Position numbers and translations under genes: made by a program. Under the pieces are notes generated by a model. The model was given only the letters and a program-made list of their open reading frames with translations. It was not told the DNA's origin and made no database searches. Positions 52,733 through 62,800 of a stretch of DNA of 64,000 bases are shown here, piece by piece. Source of the DNA: Rhizobium sp. NFR03 (GTDB lineage Bacteria > Pseudomonadota > Alphaproteobacteria > Rhizobiales > Rhizobiaceae); contig NZ_FOGR01000001.1 in assembly GCF_900111275.1 (NCBI RefSeq), forward strand, positions 248,001-312,000. Direction: 5' to 3'. Position 1 is the stretch's first letter, and each line of letters begins with the position of its first letter.

Positions 52733-53173
52733 TCAGTCGTCGATGATGATGCGCGTGTTGTTCAACCCGGCCTGGCTCGCCAACGTAAAGAACGCGGCGG
52801 CATTGCGAGGATGCAGCCGCACGCAGCCGTGAGATGCGGGTCGCCCGAGTCTCTTCAGATCGAAGGTCGCGTGGACGGCATAACCGCCGTTGAAGAAGAC
52901 GGCGAAGGGCATGGGCGCATCATTATACTTCCGCGAGCGGTGATTGCGCGACAGCCATTTCGCGCTCCAGCTGCCCTGCGGGGTAACGTAGCCGCGTCGC
53001 GCCGTGGACACCTGCCACTCGTGCAGGACGATTCCGTTTTCGCTGACCGTCATGGTCTGGCTGGCGAGGCTGACGCGGGCAACGAGCGTCGCAGCCCCTG
53101 CCGTGTCCGGAATGACCGACATTCCCAAAGTCATGCACGATACCGCGACGGCGGCAAGAAAAAGACGACGCAT
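52733..53173 (-). CDS. L,D-transpeptidase (YkuD domain)
   Basis: A small exported cell-wall enzyme (146 aa). Signal peptide about 1-27 (ending AGA), then a minimal YkuD domain with H101 and the catalytic Cys117 in RPASHGCVRL. It would make 3-3 cross-links in peptidoglycan or attach proteins to it. There is no peptidoglycan-binding domain. Transcribed separately from acpXL (135 bp apart). Confidence 0.92.
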   Translation of the reverse strand: MRRLFLAAVAVSCMTLGMSVIPDTAGAATLVARVSLASQTMTVSENGIVLHEWQVSTARRGYVTPQGSWSAKWLSRNHRSRKYNDAPMPFAVFFNGGYAVHATFDLKRLGRPASHGCVRLHPRNAAAFFTLASQAGLNNTRIIIDD

Positions 53174-53273
53174 TCCATCCCCCTGACGTGTCGCAACGAC
53201 ACGATGTCCCCAATGCGCACCACACTACCGCAGGAGGAAGGAGAAAGGCTTAAACCGCAGCGGAAACAGATCG

Positions 53274-54248
53274 TTAAAATAGATGCTGAAATACGGCGGC
53301 GGAAACAACGGCGGCGAGCGCCAGCGTCCAGGCTGAATGGAAGACGTTCACCCCACGCAGAACATCTTCAACTGTGGCGACCGGGCGCCCGGCGGCATGC
53401 ATCATCGGCTCCTCGACCCTGGAACCGGCATAAAGGCGCGGACCCGCAAGCTGAACATCCAGCGCACCGGCCATCGCCGCCTCCGGCCAGCCGGAGTTGG
53501 GCGAGCGGTGAAGCCCGTGATCGCGCAAGGCGACGGACAGTGCATCCCGCCCTGCCCGCTGTCCGAGCCGCCACCATGCTCCACCTGCTATCAGCAGCAT
53601 CGACAGCCGCGCGGCCGGAAGGTTGGCGAGATCGTCCAGCCTTGCCGAAGCCCAGCCGAAGTGGAGATAACGCTCGGTCTTGTGGCCGATCATCGAATCG
53701 GCCGTGTTCAGCATCTTGTAGGCGAGCAGGCCCGGAAGCCCGCAAACCGCATACCAGAAGAGCGGCGCGACAACCCCGTCCGAAAAGTTCTCGGCCAGGC
53801 TCTCGAGTGCGGCCCGGCAGACGCCGGCCTCATCGAGGCTGTCGGGATCGCGCCCGACGATCATCGCGACCGCGCGCCGTCCGCCGGCAAGCCCGCCCTC
53901 GCGCAGGCCGGTGGCGACGCGCAGCACATGATCCGACAGGCTCTTCTGCGCGAGGAAGATCGCGACGATCAAGGCCTCGATGAGGGCGCCCGCAAGACCG
54001 AGTGACAACAGCACGGCATGGATGAGAAGGCCGATCACCGAGGACAGCAGAAGCAGCCCCGAGATCGCAACCACGCCACGCCTCCGAAGCCGCGAGCCGC
54101 TGAGATGCGACCGGTTCAGCCACCGTTCACAGGCGCCGATGGCCGTACCGAAGAGGACGACCGGATGCGGCAGGCGCCGCCAAAGCCAATCGGGATCGCC
54201 GACGATACGGTCTATCGCAAGACCGGCTGCGAGAATGACGAGGTGCAT
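53274..54248 (-). CDS. cobD: adenosylcobinamide-phosphate synthase CobD
   Basis: A membrane protein (324 aa) that joins the aminopropanol (phosphate) arm to adenosylcobyric acid. It has several hydrophobic helices and the family signature AIDRIVGDPDWLWRRLPHPVVLFGTAI near the N-terminus, plus ENFSDGVVAPLFWYAVCGLPGLLAYKMLNTADSMIGHK in the middle. The start at 54248 overlaps the cobC stop (TGATG). Last gene of the cobE-A-B-C-D run. Confidence 0.95.
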   Translation of the reverse strand: MHLVILAAGLAIDRIVGDPDWLWRRLPHPVVLFGTAIGACERWLNRSHLSGSRLRRRGVVAISGLLLLSSVIGLLIHAVLLSLGLAGALIEALIVAIFLAQKSLSDHVLRVATGLREGGLAGGRRAVAMIVGRDPDSLDEAGVCRAALESLAENFSDGVVAPLFWYAVCGLPGLLAYKMLNTADSMIGHKTERYLHFGWASARLDDLANLPAARLSMLLIAGGAWWRLGQRAGRDALSVALRDHGLHRSPNSGWPEAAMAGALDVQLAGPRLYAGSRVEEPMMHAAGRPVATVEDVLRGVNVFHSAWTLALAAVVSAAVFQHLF

Positions 54249-55249
54249 CAGCCGGCAACCTTGCAAAGCGCATCGAGCAGCCGGATGTCGGATGCCGGAT
54301 CAGGCGTAAGCCCTAGCCGCACCCAGCGCGGTGCGTAATCGAAGCTGCGCGTCAGGATATGGTGCTGGCAGAGGGCGTGCCGAAGAGCGGCGCCATCGGC
54401 GACCTCGATGAGCGAGAACAGATGCGTGCCGCCAAACGTACGGACACCGGCCTTCGACAGAACGCCGTCCAGCCCGGCCTTGCGCTCGGAGATCCTTGAA
54501 CGAAGCCCGTCGATATCGCCATGCAAAAGCTGCTCTGCAACCGCAAGTGCCGGGCCGGAAACGGCCCAGGGTCCCAGCGCGGCGGCAAGCATCTCCAGCA
54601 CGAGGGGTGCGGCCATGACGAAGCCGAGACGGATGCCGGCATATCCAAAGACCTTGCCGAAGGAGCGGAAGACGATGAGGCCGGGATGGGCGAACGCCTC
54701 TCCGGCGACACTGTTTCCCGACATCCCGTCGCCGAAAGCTTCGTCTACGACCAGCCGTCCGCCCTGCGCGGCCATGTGGCGGGCTAGATCCAACAGCGTA
54801 TCGCGCGGCAGAACGCGTCCCGTCGGGTTGTTCGGGTTTACGATAACGGCGAGACCGTGATCAGGGCGAAGTTCGCCGATATCCGCGATTTGATCGACGG
54901 GGAAGCCGGCGAGCGTAAACACCCGCTGATACTCGCCATAGGTCGGCCCGAGAATCGCTACAGGGCACCCCGGCGTGGCGAGAGCGGGCAATTGCTGGAT
55001 GACGGACTGCGTGCCCGGCACGGCCAGCGGCCGGCCATTGCCTGTTCCGTAGAAGACACCCGCAGCCCTCTCGGTCCGCTTCACGAGATCCGCATCCGGC
55101 AGACGGTGCCAGGCGGATACGGGAATGTCCGGCAGCGGCGGTGGGCAGGGGTTGATGCCGGTGGAAAGGTCCAGCCAGTCGGCTGCCGCACCGCCATATT
55201 GCGCGATGGCTTGCGCCAGACCGCCGCCATGCTGGATCGGCGCGGTCAT
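54248..55249 (-). CDS. cobC: cobalamin biosynthesis aminotransferase-like protein CobC
   Basis: A PLP-dependent fold-type I protein (333 aa) related to L-threonine-O-3-phosphate decarboxylase, which makes the aminopropanol phosphate used by CobD. The PLP lysine lies in FRSFGKVFGYAGIRLGF; VIVNPNNPTGRVLPRDTL and VVDEAFGD are the co-factor motifs. Overlaps cobB by 4 nt and cobD by 3. Confidence 0.94.
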   Translation of the reverse strand: MTAPIQHGGGLAQAIAQYGGAAADWLDLSTGINPCPPPLPDIPVSAWHRLPDADLVKRTERAAGVFYGTGNGRPLAVPGTQSVIQQLPALATPGCPVAILGPTYGEYQRVFTLAGFPVDQIADIGELRPDHGLAVIVNPNNPTGRVLPRDTLLDLARHMAAQGGRLVVDEAFGDGMSGNSVAGEAFAHPGLIVFRSFGKVFGYAGIRLGFVMAAPLVLEMLAAALGPWAVSGPALAVAEQLLHGDIDGLRSRISERKAGLDGVLSKAGVRTFGGTHLFSLIEVADGAALRHALCQHHILTRSFDYAPRWVRLGLTPDPASDIRLLDALCKVAG

Positions 55250-56571
55250 GCGGGCTTCACAGGATTGTGTTCCGGCGCGCGGTCGATCAGGTGCATGAAG
55301 GAGCCGGCAACCGTGCCAGTGCGCAGGCCAGCCATGCCGAGCGAGGTGCCCGCGGCATCCTCGACCGCAAACAGCGGTGCGGCATCGCCTTCCGAAACGA
55401 TCGTCGCGTAGTGGAACTCATGCGCCATCATCGGCTTGAAGAAGCCCGTTTCGTCCAGCGGCCGGATGCGACGGTAACCGAGATGGCGACGGCGCTCTGC
55501 GAAACTGGTGGTCAGCGGCAGGAGGCCGAGCATCGGGTAGCGCTCGCCCGACGCATCGACCAGCCCCTCACCGAGCGTCATGTAGCCACCGCACTCGCCG
55601 AAAATTCGCGCTTTTCGTGCGGCTGCAGCCTGCATCCCTGCGCGAAACGTTTCCGCCGAGGACAACGTCTGCGCATGCAGTTCCGGATACCCCCCCGGGA
55701 GATAGACGGCATCGGCATCATCCGCCGGCGCCTCGTCGGCCAGCGGTGAGAAGAAGGAGAGAGCGGCGCCCGCCGCGTGCCATCCGTCCAGCAGATGCTG
55801 ATAGGCGAAGGCAAACGCCACGTCGCGCGCGATCGCGATTCGCGATCCGAGCGGGTCAAGAGCGACGACCTGTTCTGCGGGAGGCCGAGCCGGTCGGGCC
55901 TGCGCACCGAGCGCCGCAAGCGCGGCGAGATCGCAACCCGCCTCGACAGCGTCGGCCGCGTGATCGATGAAGAGATCGAGGCCGCCATGCTCGCCGGCCT
56001 GAACAAGTCCGAGGTGCCGCTCGGGCAAGGCCAAGCCGGGATCGCGACCGATAACGCCGAGCACGGGCATGTCGATCGATGCCAGTGCGCCGCGCAGCAT
56101 GGCTTCGTGCTTTGGGCTGCCGACCTTGTTGAGGATGACGCCAGCGAGCCGCACGTCGGCGCGGAACCGGGCATAGCCGGACACGAGTGCCGCCACCGAC
56201 TGTGCCATGCGGCCGCAATCGACCACCAGCACCACCGGCAGACCGAGAGACGCTGCGAGGTCGGCCGGTGCGCCGGTGCCATCCATTGCCGCATCGAAAA
56301 GGCCCATCATGGCCTCGATGACCAGAAGACCGCCATCGTTGCGCGCGCGGAAGGCCTGCGCATCGAGCAAGGCGGGACGCATCGCCCACGGATCGTAGTT
56401 GACGCACGCGATGCCGCAGGCTGCCGTGTGGAAAGCTGGATCGATATAATCAGGGCCCGCCTTGCCCGGCGACACCGCGACACCGTGCCGACTGAGCGCA
56501 CGCAAAAGGCCAAGGGTGATCGTGGTCTTGCCGGAACCGGAGGATGGGGCGGCGATCAGGATGCCGCTCAT
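55246..56571 (-). CDS. cobB: hydrogenobyrinic acid a,c-diamide synthase CobB
   Basis: An ATP- and glutamine-dependent amidase (441 aa) that converts hydrogenobyrinic acid to its a,c-diamide. The N-terminal P-loop APSSGSGKTTITLGLL belongs to the dethiobiotin-synthetase-like half; the C-terminal glutamine amidotransferase half carries FGECGGYMTLGEGL with the catalytic Cys. Start ATG at 56571 overlaps the cobA stop (ATGA). Confidence 0.95.
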   Translation of the reverse strand: MSGILIAAPSSGSGKTTITLGLLRALSRHGVAVSPGKAGPDYIDPAFHTAACGIACVNYDPWAMRPALLDAQAFRARNDGGLLVIEAMMGLFDAAMDGTGAPADLAASLGLPVVLVVDCGRMAQSVAALVSGYARFRADVRLAGVILNKVGSPKHEAMLRGALASIDMPVLGVIGRDPGLALPERHLGLVQAGEHGGLDLFIDHAADAVEAGCDLAALAALGAQARPARPPAEQVVALDPLGSRIAIARDVAFAFAYQHLLDGWHAAGAALSFFSPLADEAPADDADAVYLPGGYPELHAQTLSSAETFRAGMQAAAARKARIFGECGGYMTLGEGLVDASGERYPMLGLLPLTTSFAERRRHLGYRRIRPLDETGFFKPMMAHEFHYATIVSEGDAAPLFAVEDAAGTSLGMAGLRTGTVAGSFMHLIDRAPEHNPVKPA

Positions 56572-57389
56572 GCCGAGCGTTCCGTCGACAATACCCCATC
56601 GGCCTGCGCCGAGCCGAGCCAATCGAGAACGGGACGCAGCCGGACCACTTCTCCCAGCACGACGATGACAGGTGGCGAAATGCCGGCGGATGCGGCATCG
56701 GCGGCGGCCTGCCCGAGGGTGGTTTCAAGAACCGACTGGCGGGACGTTGCCGCATGGCTGACGAAGGCCAACGGCTCATCCGGCGCGCGGCCGGCGGCCA
56801 GCAGGTTCGCGGTGATCTCGCGAATATGCTTCATGGCCATATACATGACGATGACGGGCGACCCCTTGGCAACGCTCGCCCAGTCCACACGATCCGGCAC
56901 GAGGCCCGAGGAGTCGTGGCCGGTCAGAAAGGTGACGACATGGGTGATATCGCGATGGGTGACGGGGATGCCGGCATAGGCGAGACCACCGATGCCCGCC
57001 GTGATGCCGGGAACGACCCGGAAGGGAATGCCGTGCTCGACCAGCACCAGCGCCTCTTCTCCCCCGCGACCGAAGACGAAGGGATCGCCACCCTTCAGCC
57101 GGAGCACCCGCTTGCCCTCCCGGGCGAGCGCGACAAGGCGCAATGAAATATCCAACTGCTTCGGCGAAGGCTTGCCGCCGCGCTTGCCGGCAAATTCCAG
57201 AACGGCGCCGGGCCGCGCAAGAGACAGGCAGGCGGCATCCACCAGCGCATCATGCACGATCACATCCGCCTGCCGCAGTGCATTGACCGCATGCAACGTC
57301 AGCAAACCGGGATCGCCCGGCCCCGCACCGACGAGCCAGACCGCGCCCGGCGCCATCAGCGGCAGGCCTGCAAAAAGGAAATCGCTCAT
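56568..57389 (-). CDS. cobA: uroporphyrinogen-III C-methyltransferase CobA
   Basis: The SAM-dependent enzyme (273 aa) that methylates uroporphyrinogen III at C2 and C7 to give precorrin-2, the first committed step of corrin synthesis. Motifs: VWLVGAGPGDPGLLTLHA, GGDPFVFGRGGEEAL and VVPGITAGIGGLAYAGIPVTHRD. Stand-alone SUMT, not fused to a CysG-like dehydrogenase. It overlaps cobE by 4 nt. Confidence 0.96.
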   Translation of the reverse strand: MSDFLFAGLPLMAPGAVWLVGAGPGDPGLLTLHAVNALRQADVIVHDALVDAACLSLARPGAVLEFAGKRGGKPSPKQLDISLRLVALAREGKRVLRLKGGDPFVFGRGGEEALVLVEHGIPFRVVPGITAGIGGLAYAGIPVTHRDITHVVTFLTGHDSSGLVPDRVDWASVAKGSPVIVMYMAMKHIREITANLLAAGRAPDEPLAFVSHAATSRQSVLETTLGQAAADAASAGISPPVIVVLGEVVRLRPVLDWLGSAQADGVLSTERSA

Positions 57390-57877
57390 CCCGCCAGCTC
57401 CAGGGCTGGAAAGGATGAATCAATATGGGAAGTTGCGGCCGAACCGGTTGAAGACAAGGCGGCAAAGATCTGTTTCGACTCGGCTTCCACAACGGCAGCG
57501 GTTGCCTGTCGAGAGGCGCGCTTCGCCACCACCAGCCGCCCGGCGATCCCGGCAGCGGCGAGCGCGGATGCCTCCGCAACGCTGTGGCATCCGGTCAGGC
57601 GGAAGACGTCTAACGACGGCGTCAGGATGCGCGGCGTCTCTTCTTCCAGCCGGGTGGCATCGAACGTCAGGAGCGGAACCGCGAATGCATCGGCAACGGC
57701 AAGGATCGCAGGCTCGGCAGCGCGAGCATCGAGCGATGCGATGGCGTTCAGCGGCAGTGCAGGGTAACCGGCCTCTGTCAGCACGGCGCGAGCGAGATCG
57801 AGGACATCGGCAACGGATGCACCCGGCCGGCAACCAAGGCCGAGGATCAGCCCACGCTCCATCGTTTCACCGCTCAT
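57386..57877 (-). CDS. cobE: cobalamin biosynthesis protein CobE
   Basis: A small protein (163 aa) of the CobE/CbiG C-terminal family. Visible family features: LGLGCRPGASVADVLDLA, IASLDARAAEPAILAVADAF and GCHSVAEASALAAAG. CobE is needed in the aerobic pathway, but its exact role is unclear. The start is ATG at 57877 (GGAA upstream) or ATG at 57862. Probably the first gene of the cobEABCD operon; 57878-58366 upstream shows no convincing cobalamin riboswitch. Confidence 0.9.
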   Translation of the reverse strand: MSGETMERGLILGLGCRPGASVADVLDLARAVLTEAGYPALPLNAIASLDARAAEPAILAVADAFAVPLLTFDATRLEEETPRILTPSLDVFRLTGCHSVAEASALAAAGIAGRLVVAKRASRQATAAVVEAESKQIFAALSSTGSAATSHIDSSFPALELAG

Positions 57878-58366
57878 GGTCGTTCCACGCTCTTCGCTGC
57901 AGGTCGCCTGAGCCTTGGAGGAGGCGAGCAGGAAACCGCGTTTCAGATCCTGCAGAGATGCGGCGATCGATGAAGACCCCGCAGACCGCAGTCGCGCAGA
58001 CGCCATGCGACCGGGATCTCTCCTCGGTCGAGGCCTCGACAGCTCCGGCATGAGCCCCCGATCAGGGTCGGCCGCACCGGACGCGTTTTCAGCCCGAACC
58101 GGGCGCCGTCGCATGACAGGTCTTCTACAAGAGATTTGCGCAGACCGGAATTGCTTATGAAGATGTCGTGACAAAATCAGCTCTTTCGGTTCTGACCGTA
58201 CCGGACGACCGCGCGACGGGGGGCAAGTGTCATCGTCGCCAAGATGCTGCTTGCCCGCCGGCTCTTCCCTTTCAAGGCCGGCTCTGCCAAAGAGCGTGTG
58301 CGCCTGCGCCCGGAGCGCGCGCTTCCCGGAATACTCCTCTGCCGGCGACACGGCCCAAGGTCCATC
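57878..58366. other. gene-poor region between cobE and the TSUP permease gene
   Basis: About 490 bp between divergent genes. Frames on both strands are open but Arg/Pro-rich and without ribosome sites. I looked on the minus strand for the conserved core of a cobalamin riboswitch (the GCCACTG box and its partners) and did not find it. Confidence 0.4.
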
Positions 58367-59152
58367 GTGCACGATCTCGCGTTTCATCTGATCCTTTTCC
58401 TGTTTCTCGCGGCCTTCATCGCCGGCTTCATCGACAGCATCGCTGGCGGCGGCGGCATGATCACCGTACCGGCCATGCTGCTCGCAGGCCTTCCGCCGCT
58501 GGAAACGCTCGGCACCAACAAGCTCCAGTCGCTGTTCGGCTCGGGCTCGGCCAGTCTTGCCTATGCAAGGGCCGGCCATGTGGACCTGAAAAGCCAGCTG
58601 CCCATGGCGCTCCTGTCGCTTGCCGGCGGCGCGGTGGGCGCCATGGTGGCGACCGTCGTGCCGGGGGACGTGCTTCGCGCCGTGCTTCCGTTCCTGCTCA
58701 TCGGCATCGCCCTCTACTTCGCGCTGAAGCCGAACGTCGCCGATCTCGACCGCACCCAGCGCATCACGCCTTTCGTCTTCGGCCTCACCATCGTGCCCGC
58801 CATCGGCTTCTACGACGGCATCTTCGGGCCCGGCACCGGCTCCTTCTTCATGCTGGCCTTCATCGCGCTTGCCGGCTTTGGCATTCTCAAGGCGACGGCG
58901 CATACCAAGCTCCTCAATTTCGGCTCCAATATCGGCGGCTTTCTCGTGCTTGCCTGGTACGGCGTCGTTCTGTGGAAGGTCGGGCTGATGATGGGCGTCG
59001 GGCAGTTTGCCGGTGCGCAGGTCGGCTCGCGCTTCGCCATGAAGCGCGGCGCCAAGATCATCAAGCCGCTGCTGGTCATCACCTGCATCGCGCTCGCCAT
59101 CCGCCTGCTCGCCGACCCGGCGCATCCGGTCAGGCTCTGGCTCGGTTTCTAA
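58367..59152 (+). CDS. TSUP-family (TauE/SafE) membrane permease
   Basis: A 261-aa protein with about seven to eight hydrophobic helices and the TSUP signature near the N-terminus (FIAGFIDSIAGGGGMITVPAMLLAGLPPLETLGTNKLQS) repeated weakly in the second half (GFYDGIFGPGTGSFFMLAF...ATAHTKLLNFGSNIGG). Family members move sulfite, sulfonates or other small anions. GTG start at 58367 with AAGG 6 nt upstream. It is inserted, in the opposite direction, between two blocks of cob genes; a functional link to cobalamin is only a guess. Confidence 0.88.
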   Translation: MHDLAFHLILFLFLAAFIAGFIDSIAGGGGMITVPAMLLAGLPPLETLGTNKLQSLFGSGSASLAYARAGHVDLKSQLPMALLSLAGGAVGAMVATVVPGDVLRAVLPFLLIGIALYFALKPNVADLDRTQRITPFVFGLTIVPAIGFYDGIFGPGTGSFFMLAFIALAGFGILKATAHTKLLNFGSNIGGFLVLAWYGVVLWKVGLMMGVGQFAGAQVGSRFAMKRGAKIIKPLLVITCIALAIRLLADPAHPVRLWLGF

Positions 59153-59155
59153 AGC

Positions 59156-59257
59156 GCATCGCGATCTTTCAGATTCGCTCCCTGCACTTTAGGTCCTTGT
59201 TTTGCGCATGTCGTCATCGCAAAATCGCTGCACACTTTTGCGCGACATGCTTTAGTA
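59156..59257. repeat. structured repeat-like element between convergent genes
   Basis: GCATGTCG (59206-59213) pairs with CGACATGC (59243-59250), and inside it CGCAAAA (59218-59224) with TTTTGCG (59236-59242), around an 11-nt loop. The surrounding text (AAAGCGCATCGCGATCTTTC...) is, from memory, a frequent intergenic sequence in Rhizobiaceae. It may terminate both the permease and cobO transcripts. Confidence 0.55.
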
Positions 59258-59881
59258 TTCCACGCCGACCTGCGCCTTGATGCCGGAGCGGAACGGGTGC
59301 TTGACGAGTTCCATCTCCGTCACGAGATCGGCGATCTCGATCAGTTCCTCGCGCGCGTTGCGGCCGGTCAGCACCACATGCGTCATCGGCGGCTTTTCCT
59401 CGCGCAGGAACTGCACGACCTCGTGGATATCGATGTAATCGTAGCGCAAGGCGATGTTGATCTCGTCCAGAAGGACCATCGAGTTGGCGGGATCGCGGAT
59501 CAGTTCCTTGGAGGTTTCCCAAGCTTTCTGCGCCATGGCAACATCGCGGGCGCGATCCTGCGTCTCCCAGGTAAAACCTTCGCCAAGCGTATAGAACCGG
59601 CAGAGATGCTGGAAATGGGTCTCGATCAGCGTGCGCTCGCCCGTCTCCCATCCGCCCTTGATGAACTGCACGACGGCCGACGGCATGCCGTGGGCGATGT
59701 GGCGGAAAATCATGCCGAAGCCTGCGGTGGTCTTGCCTTTGCCCTTGCCGGTGTGGACCATGATCAGGCCCTTGCCGTCGGTCTTCGTCGCCATGATCTT
59801 TTCGCGCGCCACCTTCTTCTTCGCCATCTTCATGGCATGGCGCTCCAGATCGACCTCGGTGGTCGGTGCTTCCTCAGTCAT
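59252..59881 (-). CDS. cobO: cob(I)yrinic acid a,c-diamide adenosyltransferase CobO
   Basis: It transfers the adenosyl group of ATP to the reduced corrin cobalt (209 aa, CobA/CobO/BtuR type). P-loop GKGKGKTTAGFG near 45-56; also FIKGGWETGERTLIE and VLLDEINIALRYDYID. Start: ATG at 59881 with AGAGGGA about 6 nt upstream. It follows cobN by 18 nt in the same operon. Confidence 0.96.
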   Translation of the reverse strand: MTEEAPTTEVDLERHAMKMAKKKVAREKIMATKTDGKGLIMVHTGKGKGKTTAGFGMIFRHIAHGMPSAVVQFIKGGWETGERTLIETHFQHLCRFYTLGEGFTWETQDRARDVAMAQKAWETSKELIRDPANSMVLLDEINIALRYDYIDIHEVVQFLREEKPPMTHVVLTGRNAREELIEIADLVTEMELVKHPFRSGIKAQVGVEY

Positions 59882-59899
59882 ATCAGTCCCTCTGGGTTC

Positions 59900-62800
59900 T
59901 CACGACGCCCTCAGCGTCAGGCTGTTTGAAAGCGCGAATCGTGCCGAGTTGGAGCGCGGCTGCCAGTATCCACGGTCCATGGCCTCGGTCAGCCGGGCTG
60001 CGAGGTCGCGGAAGGCATGCCGGTTCGCCTCCTCCATGAAGGCGCGCACGGTGTCGTCAAGGACGAAGGCTTGATAAACCGCCTCGAAATGCTGGCTACG
60101 CACGGCCCCGGTGGTCGCAGCGAAGGCGAAAAGATAATCGACGGTCGCCGCCATCTCGAAAGCGCCCTTGTAGCCGTGACGCATCATGCCGGCGATCCAT
60201 TTCGGATTGACCACCCGACCGCGCACGACGCGGCCGATTTCCTCTTCCAGAGACCGGATGACCGGCTTCTCCGGACGGGAATGGTCGTTGTGATAGATGA
60301 CCGGCCGCGTGCCGGAGAGATGCTCGATGGCAGCACTCATGCCACCCTCGAACTGGTAGTAATCATCGCTGTCGAGAAGGTCGTGCTCGCGATTGTCCTG
60401 ATTCTGGACAACGGCCTGAACGCCGGCGAGACGCGTCTCCAGCATCTCCCGCTCGTCCCGCCCCTCGGCATGCGCGCCATAGGCATAGCCGCCCCAGGTG
60501 AGATAGGCATCGGCCAGCTCGGAGCGCTCGGGCACGCCCGGTCCATCCATCAGCGCCTGCAAACCGGCACCGTAGGCGCCGGGCTTGGAGCCAAAGACGC
60601 GATAGGAAGCACGGCGCTCGGCATCCGCAGCGCTTAATCCTTTCTCGCGCCATTCCGCGCTCTCGCGGCGGATGCGGGCAGCAATGGCATTGTCCTCGTC
60701 GTCTTCCTCCAGCGCGCCGATGGCCCGCACCGCGCTGTCGAATAGTGCGATCTGCTCGGGGAAGGCATCGCGGAAGAAGCCGGAGACGCGCAGGGTGACA
60801 TCGACGCGCGGGCGGCCGAGAAGCGCCGGGGGAACGATCTCATAGCCCGTGACCCGCCGCGACATCGGGTCCCAGAGCGGTTTCGCGCCAATGAGAGCCA
60901 GCGCCTGCGCGATGTCGTCTCCGCCGGTGCGCATGTTGGAAGTGCCCCAGGCGGTGAGCCCGAGCGCCGTCGGCCACTCGCCATGATCCTGTAAATAGCG
61001 CCTGAGGAGGAGATCGGCCGACTTCTTGCCGAGTTCGAAAGCGGCCGGCGTCGGCACGGCGCGGCTGTCGACGGAATAGAAGTTGCGCCCTGTCGGCAGC
61101 ACGTCCGGCCGCCCCCGCGTCGGCGCGCCGGAGGGTCCGGGCGCCACGAACCGGCCATCGAGACCGGCCATGAGGCCCGCGATTTCTGCCGGCCCGCAGG
61201 CGATCAGCGACGGCTTCAGCCGTGCCTCGACCGCATCGAGAACGGCACGCGTCATCGCCCAGCCGTCCGGACAAGACATCTCGCCGCCGACGAGCTTTGC
61301 CGCAAGCCGTTCGATCCGTTCGACGGTGTCGCCTTCGCTTCGCCACGGATCATCACTCGCAGCCAGAAGGATCGGCGGACGAGCCCCCTGCCAGAGCGTG
61401 GCCGGAGCGCAGTCGAGCGGGTCGAACGCGGACGCCTCGGGACCCTGCCCGTTGACGAGCCCGCAATCCCGCGCGATCGCTCGTTGCAGGCTCGCGTCCC
61501 CGCCCTCGCCGCTACCGCGCGGCACACGGGCGAGCGCCAGCGTCAGGTCGGTCAGGAGCCGCCCCTCGGGAGAAAGGCCGAAGACGTGCAGACCGTCGCG
61601 GATCTGCATTTCCTTCAGATCGCAGAGATAGGCATCGAGCTTCTGCAACGCGGCATCCTCGCCATCCGTCTCGGCAATGCCGGCATCTGCATCAAGTCCG
61701 ATGTCGCGCACGAGATGCAGGATCTGGTTTGACAGCAGCCGCAGACGCCGGGGATCGCCGCCGGCGGCGTCGTAATATTCATCGACCAGACCTTCGAGGT
61801 CGCGGAGCGCGCCATAGGTCTCGGCGCGGGTCAGCGGCGGTGTCAGGTGATCGATGATGACGGCGCTGGTGCGGCGCTTGGCCTGCGTCCCCTCGCCGGG
61901 ATCGTTGACGATAAAAGGGTAGAGATGCGGCAGCGGGCCGAACACGGCTTCCGGGTAGCAGTTCTCCGACAGCGCCAGGGCCTTGCCCGGCAGCCATTCG
62001 AGATTGCCGTGCTTGCCCATATGGATGACGGCATGGGCGCCAAAGGATTGACGCAGAAACGCGTAGAAGGCGAGATAACCATGCGGTGGCACGAGGTCGG
62101 GCGCGTGGTAGGTTTCCTTCGGGTCGATGTTGTAGCCGCGCGCCGGCTGGATGCCGATCAGCACACCGCCGAGACGCGCAAGCGGCAGTGCGAAACGCTC
62201 GCCATCTGCATAGGGGTCGTGCGAGGGGTCGCCCCAGCGCGTCGTGACCTCGGCCTGAATCTTTTCGGGAAGCGTCGCGAAGAACGCGTTGTAATCCTTG
62301 AACGATAGTGTCTCGCGAATGTGCCGCCCGTCACGCGCCGCGTTCGTCGGGCCTTCCATCAGATACCGGATCAGCGCATCGCCGTCTTCCGGCAGTCCGG
62401 TCGCGGGATAGCCCGCCGCCGCCGTGGCGCGCAGCACCTCGATCGTGCCGGCGGGCGTGTCGAGCCCAACGCCGTTGCCGAGCCGCCCGTCGCGGTTCGG
62501 ATAGTTGGCAAGGACGATGGCGACCTTGCGGTCAACCGGCGGCGTGCGATGCAGGCGCGCCCAATTTGCCGCAAGCTTTGCGACAAAGGCCACCCGGTCC
62601 GGCAACGGAGCATGCCCGACGATGTTCGTCTCGACCGCCTCGTCGTAGATCGCCGCCGCCTTGAACGAGACGGCGCGGGAGAGAATGCGTCCGTCCACTT
62701 CCGGTAGCGCGACATTCATGGCGAGATCGCGCGCCATCAGGCCCTGCGACGAACTTTCCCAGGCCTGGCGCGTCGAGGCGGAGAACAGGACCTGCAAGAC

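Noticed and set aside
57878-58366. Cobalamin riboswitch upstream of cobE
   Set aside because: The conserved core boxes could not be found on the minus strand; a riboswitch is more likely upstream of cobW, outside the window.
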